A DNA stretch of 64,000 nucleotides from Aurantimicrobium photophilum (GTDB lineage Bacteria; Actinomycetota; Actinomycetes; Actinomycetales; Microbacteriaceae): positions 1 to 64,000 of the forward strand of contig NZ_CP023994.1 in assembly GCF_003194085.1 (NCBI RefSeq). The letters are read 5' to 3'. The translations under genes and the position numbers were made by a program. The notes beneath the pieces are model-generated. The model ran no database searches, was not told where the DNA came from, and saw nothing but the letters and a program-made list of their open reading frames with translations. Shown piece after piece: positions 54,650 to 62,590 of the stretch (positions are counted from its first letter, which is position 1; each line of letters opens with the position of its first letter).

Positions 54650-55105
54650 TTATTCTGTTTCTCGCTCGTCATTGGTCAACTTCCACACCGGGTTGATCTT
54701 TACGCGTGCGATTTTCCACTCGCCACTATTGAGCACAAGGTTGTAGTCATAGTGTCCGCCGCCAGCCCAAAAATGTTGACCTTCGGAATCGTGGACATGT
54801 GTCGCCCAGAGCGAAGATCTCACCGTGGCAGTGTTGCCTGTGATCTGGATGTCATGGTTAGCGCTGACGTGTTGCGTTGCGAAGTATTTGCCTAAATCTG
54901 TCTCGACCTTGTCGCGAATTCCAGCACGACCTTTTTGCACACCCCAGGGCGTGATGAGCTCACCGTCCTCTGTGTAACAGAGGGAATACGCCTCAAAGTT
55001 CTTCTCATCCAGATATCGAGCGAATTTAATGATGAGCTTGCTGATGGCGCGCTCGTGAAGCATCATTTCGAATTCAGATAATTCTTGAGTGTTTGTTCCG
55101 GTCAT
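54650..55105 (-). CDS. SnoaL-like / NTF2-fold protein
   Basis: A 151-residue SnoaL_4-type protein (LHERAISKLIIKFARYLDEKNFEAYSLCYTEDGEL; HVSANHDIQITGNTATVRSS; WAGGGHYDYNL). This fold occurs in ring-hydroxylating dioxygenase beta subunits, polyketide cyclases and many degradation-cluster proteins. A catalytic or a lyase role is possible. It reads leftwards, convergent with the cyclase gene, and marks the right border of the catabolic island. Confidence 0.85.
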   Translation of the reverse strand: MTGTNTQELSEFEMMLHERAISKLIIKFARYLDEKNFEAYSLCYTEDGELITPWGVQKGRAGIRDKVETDLGKYFATQHVSANHDIQITGNTATVRSSLWATHVHDSEGQHFWAGGGHYDYNLVLNSGEWKIARVKINPVWKLTNDERETE

Positions 55106-55449
55106 TGTTGGCCAATCCTGGGAGAGAAGTAGTAGCAGCGAACTGTTTCTGACTTTAGTTTCAATTGTGATTTCACTACAGAAGCCGAGAATTGGAATTG
55201 CACATAGCAGCTATTGATTATCGAGTTCGATAGTCAAATTGAGACCATTCTTTGCGAAAAGGGATTGAGCGTTTTGTTGTACTTATTAGCTTTACCCAAC
55301 AGCATTCAAAGGAATGTAGAAGCAATATGGAATCAGAGTTTTCTACTCCCACATGGGGCTTTCATATCTAAACAGCCCAGTAAATTACTAGAGAAACTGG
55401 ATGCGCCTGTCACCACCGGGTTGTGTGCCGGAACCAATAAAGTGGAGAC
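55106..55449. promoter_or_regulatory. Divergent intergenic region with inverted repeat, right border of island
   Basis: Between the divergent SnoaL-like and murT genes. An AT-rich stretch (55130-55400) contains the inverted repeat TATCGA-GT-TCGATA (55219-55232), extendable to 9-base arms with one mismatch (55216-55235), a candidate operator. A 79-codon open frame from 55214 has no homology or plausible composition and is not called as a gene. Confidence 0.45.
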
Positions 55450-56733
55450 GTGAATACGCCCCTGAGAACCCGTCTGGCGATTTCTGCGGGCAAACTCGCA
55501 GCCGCCGCATCAAGGCTGGCTGGCCGTGGCGAAGGCATGATTATTGGCGGCACCGTTGCCCTCAAGATTTCTCCTCACGCGCTTGAAGATCTAGCACAGG
55601 GTCGTGTTGCAGCGCTTGTCTCAGCAACCAACGGCAAGACCTCCACTACTCGTCTCCTTGCCACTGCAATGAGCCAAGGTGGACCGATCTCTTCTCCCAC
55701 CACTGGCGCCAACATGACTGAAGGCGCAGTGTGGGCTTTGGCCACCGGTGCACCAGGTGCTCAGGCTGTTCTTGAAGTGGACGAGGCTTATCTGCCTCGC
55801 ATTGTGAAAGAGACACAGCCGAAGGTTGTGCTCTTGGCTAACCTCAGTCGTGATCAGCTCGACCGCATGAGCGAAGTGGCGATGCTCGCACGCAAGTGGC
55901 GCAAGATGATCGAAGAGAACCCCGAAGTTCTCATCATTGCCAACGCAGATGACCCCATTGTCGTCTTCGCTGCAGAGAAGGCTCAGAAGATTGTCTGGGT
56001 TGCTGCCGGTCAGGCGTGGACTGCTGACTCCTCGGTCTGCCCAGAGTGTGGAACCCTGCTGACGCGTGACGAGAAGACCTGGAGCTGCTCGGGCTGTGGT
56101 CGGAAACGACCTACTCCATCGTGGAACTTTGAGTGGAAAGCGACCAAGGGCAAGACCTCCGCAACTGCGGTTTCACCTTCTGGAGAAAAGTTTGATCTGT
56201 CCAACTTGAACTTGCCTGGTCGTTTCAATGCGTCTAATGCCACCATGGCCCTGGCTGCGTGTAGCGAGCTGGGTTACAACCTGCCCAAAGCAGTGGAACT
56301 CATGTCCACGGTCTCTGCTGTGTCTGGTCGCTATGCCATTGTTCAATCCGGTGCACTCAAAGTGCGCTTGCTGTTGGCCAAGAACCCCGCAGGCTGGAGT
56401 GAACTGCTCGACATCATGCCGCCAGCACCCACACCTGTGATTGTCATGATTAACTCGAACCATGCGGACGGCCGCGACCCGTCATGGTTGTGGGATGTCC
56501 CTTTTGAGCGTCTTGCCGGCCGCACGGTGATTGCTTCAGGCAATCGTCGACGTGACCTCGCTGTTCGATTACTCCATGCCGGCGTGGACTGCGTTGTGGT
56601 CGAGGACCCCTTTGCTCCAGAAGCAGAGTTGCCTGAGAGTGTGCGAAAGCTGGACGTCATTGACTGCGCTGCGACCTATACGGCGTTCCAGAAGATCCGT
56701 GTCGGTGCTCTTGAAGGAGCGGTGGACGCATGA
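55450..56733 (+). CDS. murT: Lipid II isoglutaminyl synthase, MurT subunit
   Basis: A 427-residue Mur-ligase-like protein. The ATP-binding loop ATNGKTSTT is at 59-67, and a four-cysteine zinc ribbon (C197, C200, C213, C216) is inserted in the central domain, the defining mark of MurT. DUF1727 forms the C-terminal part (MINSNHADGRDPSWLWD). With GatD it amidates the alpha-carboxyl of D-Glu in lipid II. The GTG start is used. It overlaps gatD by 4 bases. Confidence 0.95.
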   Translation: MNTPLRTRLAISAGKLAAAASRLAGRGEGMIIGGTVALKISPHALEDLAQGRVAALVSATNGKTSTTRLLATAMSQGGPISSPTTGANMTEGAVWALATGAPGAQAVLEVDEAYLPRIVKETQPKVVLLANLSRDQLDRMSEVAMLARKWRKMIEENPEVLIIANADDPIVVFAAEKAQKIVWVAAGQAWTADSSVCPECGTLLTRDEKTWSCSGCGRKRPTPSWNFEWKATKGKTSATAVSPSGEKFDLSNLNLPGRFNASNATMALAACSELGYNLPKAVELMSTVSAVSGRYAIVQSGALKVRLLLAKNPAGWSELLDIMPPAPTPVIVMINSNHADGRDPSWLWDVPFERLAGRTVIASGNRRRDLAVRLLHAGVDCVVVEDPFAPEAELPESVRKLDVIDCAATYTAFQKIRVGALEGAVDA

Positions 56734-57455
56734 GCAAGACTGTGAAAATTGCCTCCATCTATCCCACCCTTTTGGGCACCTATGGTGACGGCGGAAATGT
56801 GGCTGCTTTGCGCCACATTGCTGCACTGCATGGCATCACGGTGTCAGTTGACGAGGTATCACCCGGACAGAAAGTCCCCGCAAACGCAGATATTTACGTT
56901 CTGGGTGGCGGTGAAGACACCGCGCAGTCAGCAGCTGCAGCAGCTTTGCACGCCAGCGGAGCGCTCGCCGAGGGTGTTAAGAACGGCGCTGCTGTGCTTT
57001 CGATTTGTGCCGGGTATCAAATCTTGGGCCACACCTTCCTCGACGCTGAGGGCAAGCCTTCTTCAGGTCTTGGCTTACTTGATGTCACCACGGACCGCTT
57101 AGAGAAGCGTGCTGTCGGTGAGCTTGTGGCGCATCCCCTTTCGACAGGCCCCTCCGGAATCTCAGCCGTTCTCACTGGTTATGAAAACCATGGTGGTTTC
57201 ACTCATCTGGGCTCCGGTGTTGAACCTTTTGCTTCGGTCACCTCGGGAATTGGTAACGGAGATGGCACAACCGAGGGTGCCATTAACGGCCGCGTCATCG
57301 GCACCTACCTGCACGGACCCTGCTTGGTTCGAAACCCCCAGGTAGCTGAACAACTTCTGAGTTGGGCTGTAGACTGCAAGCTTGAACATATTGTCGAGGC
57401 AGAAGTGGAGGCGCTCCGACGTGAGCGCCTGGACTTTGTGAGCAAGAGTAGGTAA
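56730..57455 (+). CDS. gatD: Lipid II isoglutaminyl synthase, glutamine amidotransferase subunit GatD
   Basis: A 241-residue class I glutamine amidotransferase-like protein. The nucleophile is C93 in LSICAGYQILG, and the late catalytic His is probably in GTYLHGP (about 190-196). It supplies ammonia to MurT for D-isoglutamine formation in the peptidoglycan stem. ATGA overlap with murT gives equal translation. The POT transporter starts 4 bases downstream. Confidence 0.94.
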   Translation: MSKTVKIASIYPTLLGTYGDGGNVAALRHIAALHGITVSVDEVSPGQKVPANADIYVLGGGEDTAQSAAAAALHASGALAEGVKNGAAVLSICAGYQILGHTFLDAEGKPSSGLGLLDVTTDRLEKRAVGELVAHPLSTGPSGISAVLTGYENHGGFTHLGSGVEPFASVTSGIGNGDGTTEGAINGRVIGTYLHGPCLVRNPQVAEQLLSWAVDCKLEHIVEAEVEALRRERLDFVSKSR

Positions 57456-57459
57456 TCCC

Positions 57460-58929
57460 ATGAGCACAACGGCCAACGCTGTCAAACCTGAAAAGACCTT
57501 CTTTGGTCAGCCCCGTCAGCTCACCACCATCTTCGGTGTGGAGATGTGGGAGCGGTTCTCCTTCTATGGAATGCAAGGCATCCTGCTGCTCTACATGTTC
57601 TATCCCATCGCCAAGGGTGGCCTCGGGATCGACGTCAAGGTCGCTACCGGCATTGTGGGTGCGTATGGTGGTGGCGTTTATCTCGCAACCATCCTGGGTG
57701 CCTGGCTTGCTGACCGCCTCTTCGGCAGTGAACGGGTGCTGTTCTATGCCGCCGTCATGGTCATGTTTGGCCACGTTGCCTTAGCTGTTCTGCCTGCTTA
57801 TGTGGGTCTGACCGTTGGTCTGATCTTGATTGCTATCGGCGCCGGTGGCGTGAAAGCGAATGCAACCAGCATCGTGGGACAGCTCTATGCCCCGGGTGAT
57901 GTGCGCCGCGATGCCGGATTCTCGCTGTACTACTTAGGTATCAACCTGGGTGCCTTTATTGGCCCTCTTGCTACAGGTTTCTTGCAGACCACCTATGGAT
58001 TCCACTGGGGCTTCGGCTTGGCCGCGGTAGGAATGGCTGCTGGGTTGATCCAGTACTCGATTGGTCGTCGCAAGCTTCCCCCGCAGACCCGTGTTGTTCC
58101 TAACCCTCTTCCCTCCAACAAGAAGTGGCTGGTCTGGGCACTTGGCGCAGCAGGGTTAGCACTCGTTGTTCTGCTTGTTCTTTCTGGTGTCATCACCAGC
58201 GGAAACTTGGCAACCGTGATCATCATCGTGACCGCGGCAGCAGCCATTGCGTACTTCGTTGTGATCTTGGGTAGCAAACTCATCACGCCCATTGAACGCA
58301 ATCGCGTGCTGGCCTTTATTCCGCTATTCATTGCCTGTGCTGCCTTCTGGTCGTTGTATCAGCAGCAGTTCACTGTTGTGACGGTCTTTGCGAATGACCA
58401 GTTGAATCTCAACATCTTTGGCTGGGACATGCCCGTCTCCTGGGTTCAGTCCATCAACCCGGTCTTCATCTTGGCGCTCTCTGGCGCATTTGCTGCGCTG
58501 TGGACCAAGTGGGGAACCAAGCAGCCCAGTACTCCCGTGAAGATGGGCCTGGGAACAATCGTGATGGGTATTGCCTTTCTGCTCTTCATCACGGTCTACA
58601 ACGCAGCCCCTCACACCGCACCACTGCTGGCACTGGTCGCTATCTTGTTTGTGTTCACTATTGCTGAGCTGCTGATCTCACCGGTCAGCCTCTCTGTGAG
58701 CACCAAGCTCGCACCCACCGTTTTCCGCACCCAGATGGTGGCGCTGTTGTTTCTTTCCAAAGCGTTAGGTACCGCAATGTCGGGGCAGCTTGCAGGCCTC
58801 TATGACGAAAAGCACCCCGAGATGAACTTCGATTACTTCGCCTACTCTGGTCTGGCAGCTATCGGACTCGGTATTGTGCTCTTACTCATTCGTAAATGGG
58901 TACTCAAGCTGATGGAAGGCGTTCGCTAA
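57460..58929 (+). CDS. Proton-dependent oligopeptide (POT/PTR2) transporter
   Basis: A 489-residue 14-helix MFS importer for di- and tripeptides. VEMWERFSFYGMQGILLLYM (about 24-43) carries the POT ExxER-type and FYGM motifs, and FSLYYLGINLGAFIGPL is the second PTR2 signature. Its position directly after gatD is 4 bases downstream and suggests co-transcription. The stop overlaps the lipase start (TAATG). Confidence 0.93.
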   Translation: MSTTANAVKPEKTFFGQPRQLTTIFGVEMWERFSFYGMQGILLLYMFYPIAKGGLGIDVKVATGIVGAYGGGVYLATILGAWLADRLFGSERVLFYAAVMVMFGHVALAVLPAYVGLTVGLILIAIGAGGVKANATSIVGQLYAPGDVRRDAGFSLYYLGINLGAFIGPLATGFLQTTYGFHWGFGLAAVGMAAGLIQYSIGRRKLPPQTRVVPNPLPSNKKWLVWALGAAGLALVVLLVLSGVITSGNLATVIIIVTAAAAIAYFVVILGSKLITPIERNRVLAFIPLFIACAAFWSLYQQQFTVVTVFANDQLNLNIFGWDMPVSWVQSINPVFILALSGAFAALWTKWGTKQPSTPVKMGLGTIVMGIAFLLFITVYNAAPHTAPLLALVAILFVFTIAELLISPVSLSVSTKLAPTVFRTQMVALLFLSKALGTAMSGQLAGLYDEKHPEMNFDYFAYSGLAAIGLGIVLLLIRKWVLKLMEGVR

Positions 58930-59774
58930 TGATCACGACAGAGTTCACGGATGCTCAGGGCGTCGTCATCACCTATGACGTGTACTCGGTTTCGAACCCT
59001 CGCGCCGTGGTTCAGATCATGCACGGACTCGGTGATCACGCGGGTCGCTATGCCCACGTTGCTGCCGCTCTGAATTCAGCTGGCTACTCTGCTTATGTTC
59101 CTGACCAGCGCGGCCACGGCCGCACGGGCGTCAAGCAGTTTGGCGGGGATCTCTCCAGGCTCGGCAAGCTGGGCCCCGGTGGTTTCCGCGCCGCTGTTGC
59201 TGACTTCACCGAGATGACCAACATCATTCGCGCCGAAAACCCTGGTGTTCCCATCGTGCTCCTCGGTCACAGCATGGGCTCGTTGATGGGGCAAGTGCTC
59301 ATCAACGACCACGCCGCGGACTATGCCGCTGTGGTGTTTTCCGGCAGTGCCTACCGCCAGCCTGGTTCGATGAATGCAGGCAAGCTGAATAAGCGTTTTG
59401 ATGCTCCCGGTTGCACTGGACACGAGTGGCTCAGCCGTGACCCTGCCGTCTGGAAGTCGTTCCAGGAAGACCCCTGGACTTTCGAAGCAGACACTCTCAA
59501 GCTTTATGGTCTTGCCGATGGCTTACGCCTGTTCGGCAAGCCTGCCAAAGACATGGCTCAAGTTCCCCTGCTGTTGATTGTGGGCGAAGAAGACCCGCTC
59601 GGCGGCAAGCCCAGCAACATCAAGCTGGCAGAAAGCTATATCGAGCGCGCTGGCCAGATGGATGTGACCGTGGGAATCTATCCCGAGGCTCGTCACGAAA
59701 TCTTCAACGAGACCAATAAAGAACAGGTCATCGATGACATGATCTCGTGGATCTCTGAGCGAGTAGCGTCCTAG
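58929..59774 (+). CDS. Alpha/beta hydrolase, monoacylglycerol lipase / lysophospholipase type
   Basis: A 281-residue serine hydrolase. VVQIMHGLGDHAGRYAHVA (about 27-45) is the family oxyanion/HG block, and LLGHSMGSLMG (about 112-122) holds the nucleophile. Asp in VGEEDPLGG and His in EARHEIFNE complete the triad. It hydrolyses monoacylglycerols or lysophospholipids. The ATG at 58929 overlaps the transporter stop. It is convergent with the small GNAT gene with no gap. Confidence 0.92.
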   Translation: MITTEFTDAQGVVITYDVYSVSNPRAVVQIMHGLGDHAGRYAHVAAALNSAGYSAYVPDQRGHGRTGVKQFGGDLSRLGKLGPGGFRAAVADFTEMTNIIRAENPGVPIVLLGHSMGSLMGQVLINDHAADYAAVVFSGSAYRQPGSMNAGKLNKRFDAPGCTGHEWLSRDPAVWKSFQEDPWTFEADTLKLYGLADGLRLFGKPAKDMAQVPLLLIVGEEDPLGGKPSNIKLAESYIERAGQMDVTVGIYPEARHEIFNETNKEQVIDDMISWISERVAS

Positions 59775-60101
59775 CTAGACAATGCGGCACGTGTTGCCGA
59801 GTTCAGCATCCACACCGCCTGAACGCGCCTTCTCCACATAGTTGGGGTGAAGATCCAGCCATTGCGTGACAAACCAGCAACCCGAGGTCACCTTCTTGTC
59901 GGTAGTGGCAATGATGTCGTCGATGGTGTTTCGAACCAGCACCGCACCGAGCCCCTCATTACGGTGAGCAGGGTCAATGAAGGTGCCGGTAATCATGATG
60001 TCACCTTCGCGAGAAACATAGTGGGCGACGCCCACTTCCTTCTCATCGCTCAAGATGACGTAGCGACTTTGTCCTGGCTGGTGAACTACTTCAGTGCTCA
60101 T
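59775..60101 (-). CDS. GNAT-family acetyltransferase-like protein (YjdJ/Acetyltransf_CG type)
   Basis: A 108-residue protein with the compact GNAT core of PF14542: GDIMITGTFIDPAHRNEGLGAVLVRNTIDDI, where the RNEGLG loop takes the place of the acetyl-CoA pyrophosphate loop. CWFVTQWLDLHPNY is the conserved C-terminal block. The substrate is unknown. It reads leftwards and shares the gap before the methyltransferase gene as a divergent promoter. Confidence 0.87.
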   Translation of the reverse strand: MSTEVVHQPGQSRYVILSDEKEVGVAHYVSREGDIMITGTFIDPAHRNEGLGAVLVRNTIDDIIATTDKKVTSGCWFVTQWLDLHPNYVEKARSGGVDAELGNTCRIV

Positions 60102-60138
60102 AGAACGAGCCTAGGACGATAACTGCGAGAATAGGCGA

Positions 60139-60990
60139 GTGAGTTCAGCAAACGGTCGCATCATCGAGGGAAACAACCTCGAAGTTTTGGCGACACTGCC
60201 GGATGAATCTGTCACACTGATTTATATCGACCCTCCCTTCAACACGGGGCGTGAGCAGAGTCGCAGCAAGGTGACTTCGGTCCTTGCTGCGGATGATTCC
60301 ACCAAAGGCTTGGTGGGTTTCAAGGGCAAGAGCTATGAGCGCACCCGCAGTGATTTGATGAAGTATGACGATCGCTTTGATGACTACTGGGCTTTCTTAG
60401 AGCCTCGCCTGCGCGAGGCTTGGCGTCTGCTCGCAGATGATGGCACGTTGTATTTGCACCTCGACTACCGCGAGGCTCACTATGCCAAGGTGATGCTGGA
60501 TGCGCTCTTTGGCCGTGATTCTTTTATCAACGAGCTGATCTGGGCTTATGACTACGGCGCGAAGGCGAAGGGTCGCTGGCCAGCCAAACACGACACCATC
60601 TTGGTTTATGTGAAGAACCCCAAGAACTACTACTTCAACTCGGAAGAAGTCGACCGCGAGCCCTATATGGCTCCCGGTCTCGTCACCGCGGAGAAGGCAG
60701 CCAAAGGCAAACTTCCTACCGATGTCTGGTGGCACACCATCGTCTCTCCCACGGGCAAAGAGAAGACCGGTTATCCCACGCAAAAGCCCGAAGGCATTTT
60801 GCGCCGCATCGTTCAGGCATCCAGCCGTGAGGGTGACACCGTGCTCGACTTCTTCGCCGGCAGCGGAACCACGGGAGCGGTGGCAGCGGCCCTCGGCCGC
60901 AACTTCATCTTGATTGATCAAAACCCCGAAGCGCTCGCCGTGATGCGGTCGCGCTTCGCCCCTCTCGAAGGAGCTGTTCGCTTTGAGTAA
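60139..60990 (+). CDS. Site-specific DNA methyltransferase (beta class, N6-adenine or N4-cytosine), orphan
   Basis: A 283-residue MTase. Motif IV DPPF is at 31-34 (IYIDPPFNTG) and SAM-binding motif I FAGSG at 239-243 (VLDFFAGSGTTGA), the order of beta-class enzymes. The target-recognition region would lie between (about 130-215). TQKPEGILRRIV is the conserved motif X-like helix. No restriction endonuclease gene is near, so it is probably an orphan methylase with an epigenetic or housekeeping role. The GTG start is used. It overlaps the next gene by 8 bases. Confidence 0.92.
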   Translation: MSSANGRIIEGNNLEVLATLPDESVTLIYIDPPFNTGREQSRSKVTSVLAADDSTKGLVGFKGKSYERTRSDLMKYDDRFDDYWAFLEPRLREAWRLLADDGTLYLHLDYREAHYAKVMLDALFGRDSFINELIWAYDYGAKAKGRWPAKHDTILVYVKNPKNYYFNSEEVDREPYMAPGLVTAEKAAKGKLPTDVWWHTIVSPTGKEKTGYPTQKPEGILRRIVQASSREGDTVLDFFAGSGTTGAVAAALGRNFILIDQNPEALAVMRSRFAPLEGAVRFE

Positions 60991-61648
60991 TGCTGAACTT
61001 CCCCGCACAGACGAGCTGCGCGTCAAGCGCATTCCTGAGAAGCAGGTCTTTGACCGCGATGCGCTCAATGCCCTTCTCGATGAAGCCATCGTGGGCCACG
61101 TTGCAGTCCTGCGCGGGGATCAGCCCGTGGTTCTTCCTGTGGGTATCGGCCGCGATGGCGACACTTTGCTGATTCATGGTTCTACCGGCTCAGGTATCTT
61201 CCGCGAGATGGCGGACGGACGTCCGCTGTCTGTCGCCGTGACGTTGCTTGACGGACTTGTCTATGCTCGCTCGGCTTTTGAAAGCTCTATTCACTACCGC
61301 TCAGCTGTGATTATGGGCAGCGCAGCTGTCGTTGAAGGTGACGAGAAGCTCGAAGCTCTCGCCATTCTCACCAACCACATGATGCCTGGACGCTGGGAAG
61401 AAGTTCGCGAGACCACCAAGAAAGAATTGGCAGCAACCATGGTGCTTCGTGTTCCACTCGAGCGAGTCAGCGTTAAGGTTAGCGACGCAGGACCAGATGA
61501 ATTCGAAGATGATGGTGATGACCGCTCCATCTGGGCAGGAGTGCTCCCACTTCGCATCGTTGCGGGGGAGCCTTATGCCTCAGAAATGACCCCGGAGGGA
61601 ACTCCAGTTTCTCCTTCGGTTATTGCTCAGACGCAGCGCCTAAGCTAA
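60983..61648 (+). CDS. Pyridoxamine 5'-phosphate oxidase (PNPOx) family protein
   Basis: A 221-residue split-barrel FMN-binding protein. ALNALLDEAIVGHVAVLRGDQPVVLPVGIG and LLIHGSTGSG are typical of the pyridoxamine-oxidase-like group (PF12900), which often bind FMN or F420 and have uncertain substrates. The TTG start inside the methyltransferase 3' end is preceded by AAGGAG at 9 bases and gives MSNAELPRTDEL. It is immediately upstream of the precursor-peptide locus but appears unrelated. Confidence 0.87.
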   Translation: MSNAELPRTDELRVKRIPEKQVFDRDALNALLDEAIVGHVAVLRGDQPVVLPVGIGRDGDTLLIHGSTGSGIFREMADGRPLSVAVTLLDGLVYARSAFESSIHYRSAVIMGSAAVVEGDEKLEALAILTNHMMPGRWEEVRETTKKELAATMVLRVPLERVSVKVSDAGPDEFEDDGDDRSIWAGVLPLRIVAGEPYASEMTPEGTPVSPSVIAQTQRLS

Positions 61649-61697
61649 AGACTTAAATAACCGTTCATATTCTCGGCAGATGTGGAAAGAGAAACAC

Positions 61698-61859
61698 ATG
61701 TCAGGCACACCAGATGAAATAGAGATTGACGACGACGAGCTTGAGCTGGCTGCTGGCGGAATCATTCTTTCGAAAAACCCGTCTCAAACAGGAAATAGCT
61801 CCTATAGCTACAACTCGACTATCTATTTCCAAGCAAGCACCACCGACACCATTACATAG
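61698..61859 (+). CDS. RiPP precursor peptide A (double-glycine leader)
   Basis: A 53-residue peptide. The acidic leader EIEIDDDELELAAGG ends at residue 21. The 32-residue predicted core is rich in Ser, Thr, Asn, Tyr and Ile, and includes NSS, NST and the string NSTIYFQ that recurs in peptide B. There is no Cys, and Trp is absent. A purine-rich AAAGAGA precedes the ATG. It is followed after 9 bases by peptide B, whose Shine-Dalgarno overlaps this stop (TAGGAGA). Leader cleavage after GG by a C39-type peptidase is inferred from the leader form. Confidence 0.85.
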   Translation: MSGTPDEIEIDDDELELAAGGIILSKNPSQTGNSSYSYNSTIYFQASTTDTIT

Positions 61860-61868
61860 GAGAGCGCC

Positions 61869-62009
61869 ATGTCAGAAAAGCCTGATGAGGTTGAAATCGA
61901 CGATGACGATCTTGAGTTGGCTGCCGGAGGATTGAAAAACATCACGTCAAACTCGACGTATTACTTCAACTCGACAATCTATTTTCAATCAAATAACGAC
62001 AATAAGTAA
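61869..62009 (+). CDS. RiPP precursor peptide B (double-glycine leader)
   Basis: A 46-residue peptide with leader EVEIDDDDLELAAGG ending at residue 21 and a 25-residue core. The core contains three N-x-S/T motifs (NIT, NST, NST) and two aromatic-flanked repeats (NSTYYF and NSTIYFQ). It is closest to peptide A, suggesting recent duplication. An AGGAGA Shine-Dalgarno lies 5 bases upstream of the ATG. The gene is too small for routine gene callers, and function is inferred from context. Confidence 0.85.
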   Translation: MSEKPDEVEIDDDDLELAAGGLKNITSNSTYYFNSTIYFQSNNDNK

Positions 62010-62014
62010 TCCCT

Positions 62015-62034
62015 GCCCTTTTATTGATAGGGGC
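62015..62034 (+). terminator. Weak hairpin between precursors B and C
   Basis: GCCCTT can pair with AGGGGC (one G-U pair) across a short AT loop just after the peptide B stop. It may act as an attenuator or processing point that raises expression of A and B relative to C-E. The stem is short and the U-tract poor. Confidence 0.3.
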
Positions 62035-62091
62035 TTAACACGTAGTCTCACATCACAAGCTCGAGAATCTTTCTAGAGAAATGAAAGTTAT

Positions 62092-62193
62092 ATGCCAGAG
62101 AAACCTGAAGAAGTAGAAATTGATGATGAAACTCTCGAGCTCGCTGCAGGTGGGTTTGCCTTCACAAAACCTGTGAACACAACTGCGGTTTAG
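62092..62193 (+). CDS. RiPP precursor peptide C (double-glycine leader, short core)
   Basis: A 33-residue peptide, the shortest of the set. The leader EVEIDDETLELAAGG ends at residue 21, and the 12-residue core is FAFTKPVNTTAV with a single NTT. The KPVNTT string is shared with peptide D. The Shine-Dalgarno is weak (GAAAG). An upstream ATG at 62081 is out of frame and stops early, so the ATG at 62092 is used. The gap to peptide B is 82 bases. Confidence 0.82.
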   Translation: MPEKPEEVEIDDETLELAAGGFAFTKPVNTTAV

Positions 62194-62237
62194 CCCATTT
62201 TGCAGACCGTGAAGCGCTAAAAATAAGAGGATTGAAC

Positions 62238-62354
62238 ATGCAGGAGAATTCAGCTGAAGTTGAAATTGGCGACGATGCTCTAGAAATTGCCGCAGGCGGG
62301 GTAATCAAGCCAGTTAACACGACCATCCCAACTACGTATAAAGAACCGCATTAG
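62238..62354 (+). CDS. RiPP precursor peptide D (double-glycine leader)
   Basis: A 38-residue peptide with leader EVEIGDDALEIAAGG ending at residue 21 and a 17-residue core VIKPVNTTIPTTYKEPH. The core has one NTT, three prolines and a KPVNTT string in common with peptide C. The leader is slightly more diverged (IGDD, LEIAAGG) than the others. AGAGGA lies 7 bases upstream of the ATG. The gap from peptide C is 44 bases. Confidence 0.83.
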   Translation: MQENSAEVEIGDDALEIAAGGVIKPVNTTIPTTYKEPH

Positions 62355-62425
62355 TCATAATTTTGTGAACTGCCCCACACCGTACAGCAAATAATCACGC
62401 AGCCGCCCTACGAAGGAGACCATTC

Positions 62426-62590
62426 ATGGAATCTGTATCGCCAGAACCTCAGGAACCAACTACTTCAGAAATTGAACTTGACGATGATGCTTTGGAGCTG
62501 GCTGCAGGGGGCTCTTCGGGTAGCGGGATGATGAACTCAACAGAAATCGTCTACGCCTCAACTTTCATCCCATTTGACTCCTCGTTTTAA
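62426..62590 (+). CDS. RiPP precursor peptide E (double-glycine leader), coupled to glycosyltransferase
   Basis: A 54-residue peptide with a longer N-terminal part, leader EIELDDDALELAAGG ending at residue 29, and a 25-residue core with a Ser/Gly start, one NST, and Tyr/Phe residues near the C-terminus. It has the best Shine-Dalgarno of the set (GAAGGAGA at 8 bases). Its TAA is directly followed by the GTG of the glycosyltransferase-like gene, so the two are translationally coupled. Confidence 0.85.
   Translation: MESVSPEPQEPTTSEIELDDDALELAAGGSSGSGMMNSTEIVYASTFIPFDSSF

Noticed and set aside
55214-55453. 79-codon open frame between the SnoaL-like gene and murT
   Set aside because: No homology, no convincing ribosome-binding site, and it overlaps the inverted repeat and the murT start region.
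61698-62590. Lanthipeptide, sactipeptide or thiopeptide precursors
   Set aside because: None of the five cores contains cysteine, and no LanB/LanM, radical SAM or YcaO gene is visible in the window.
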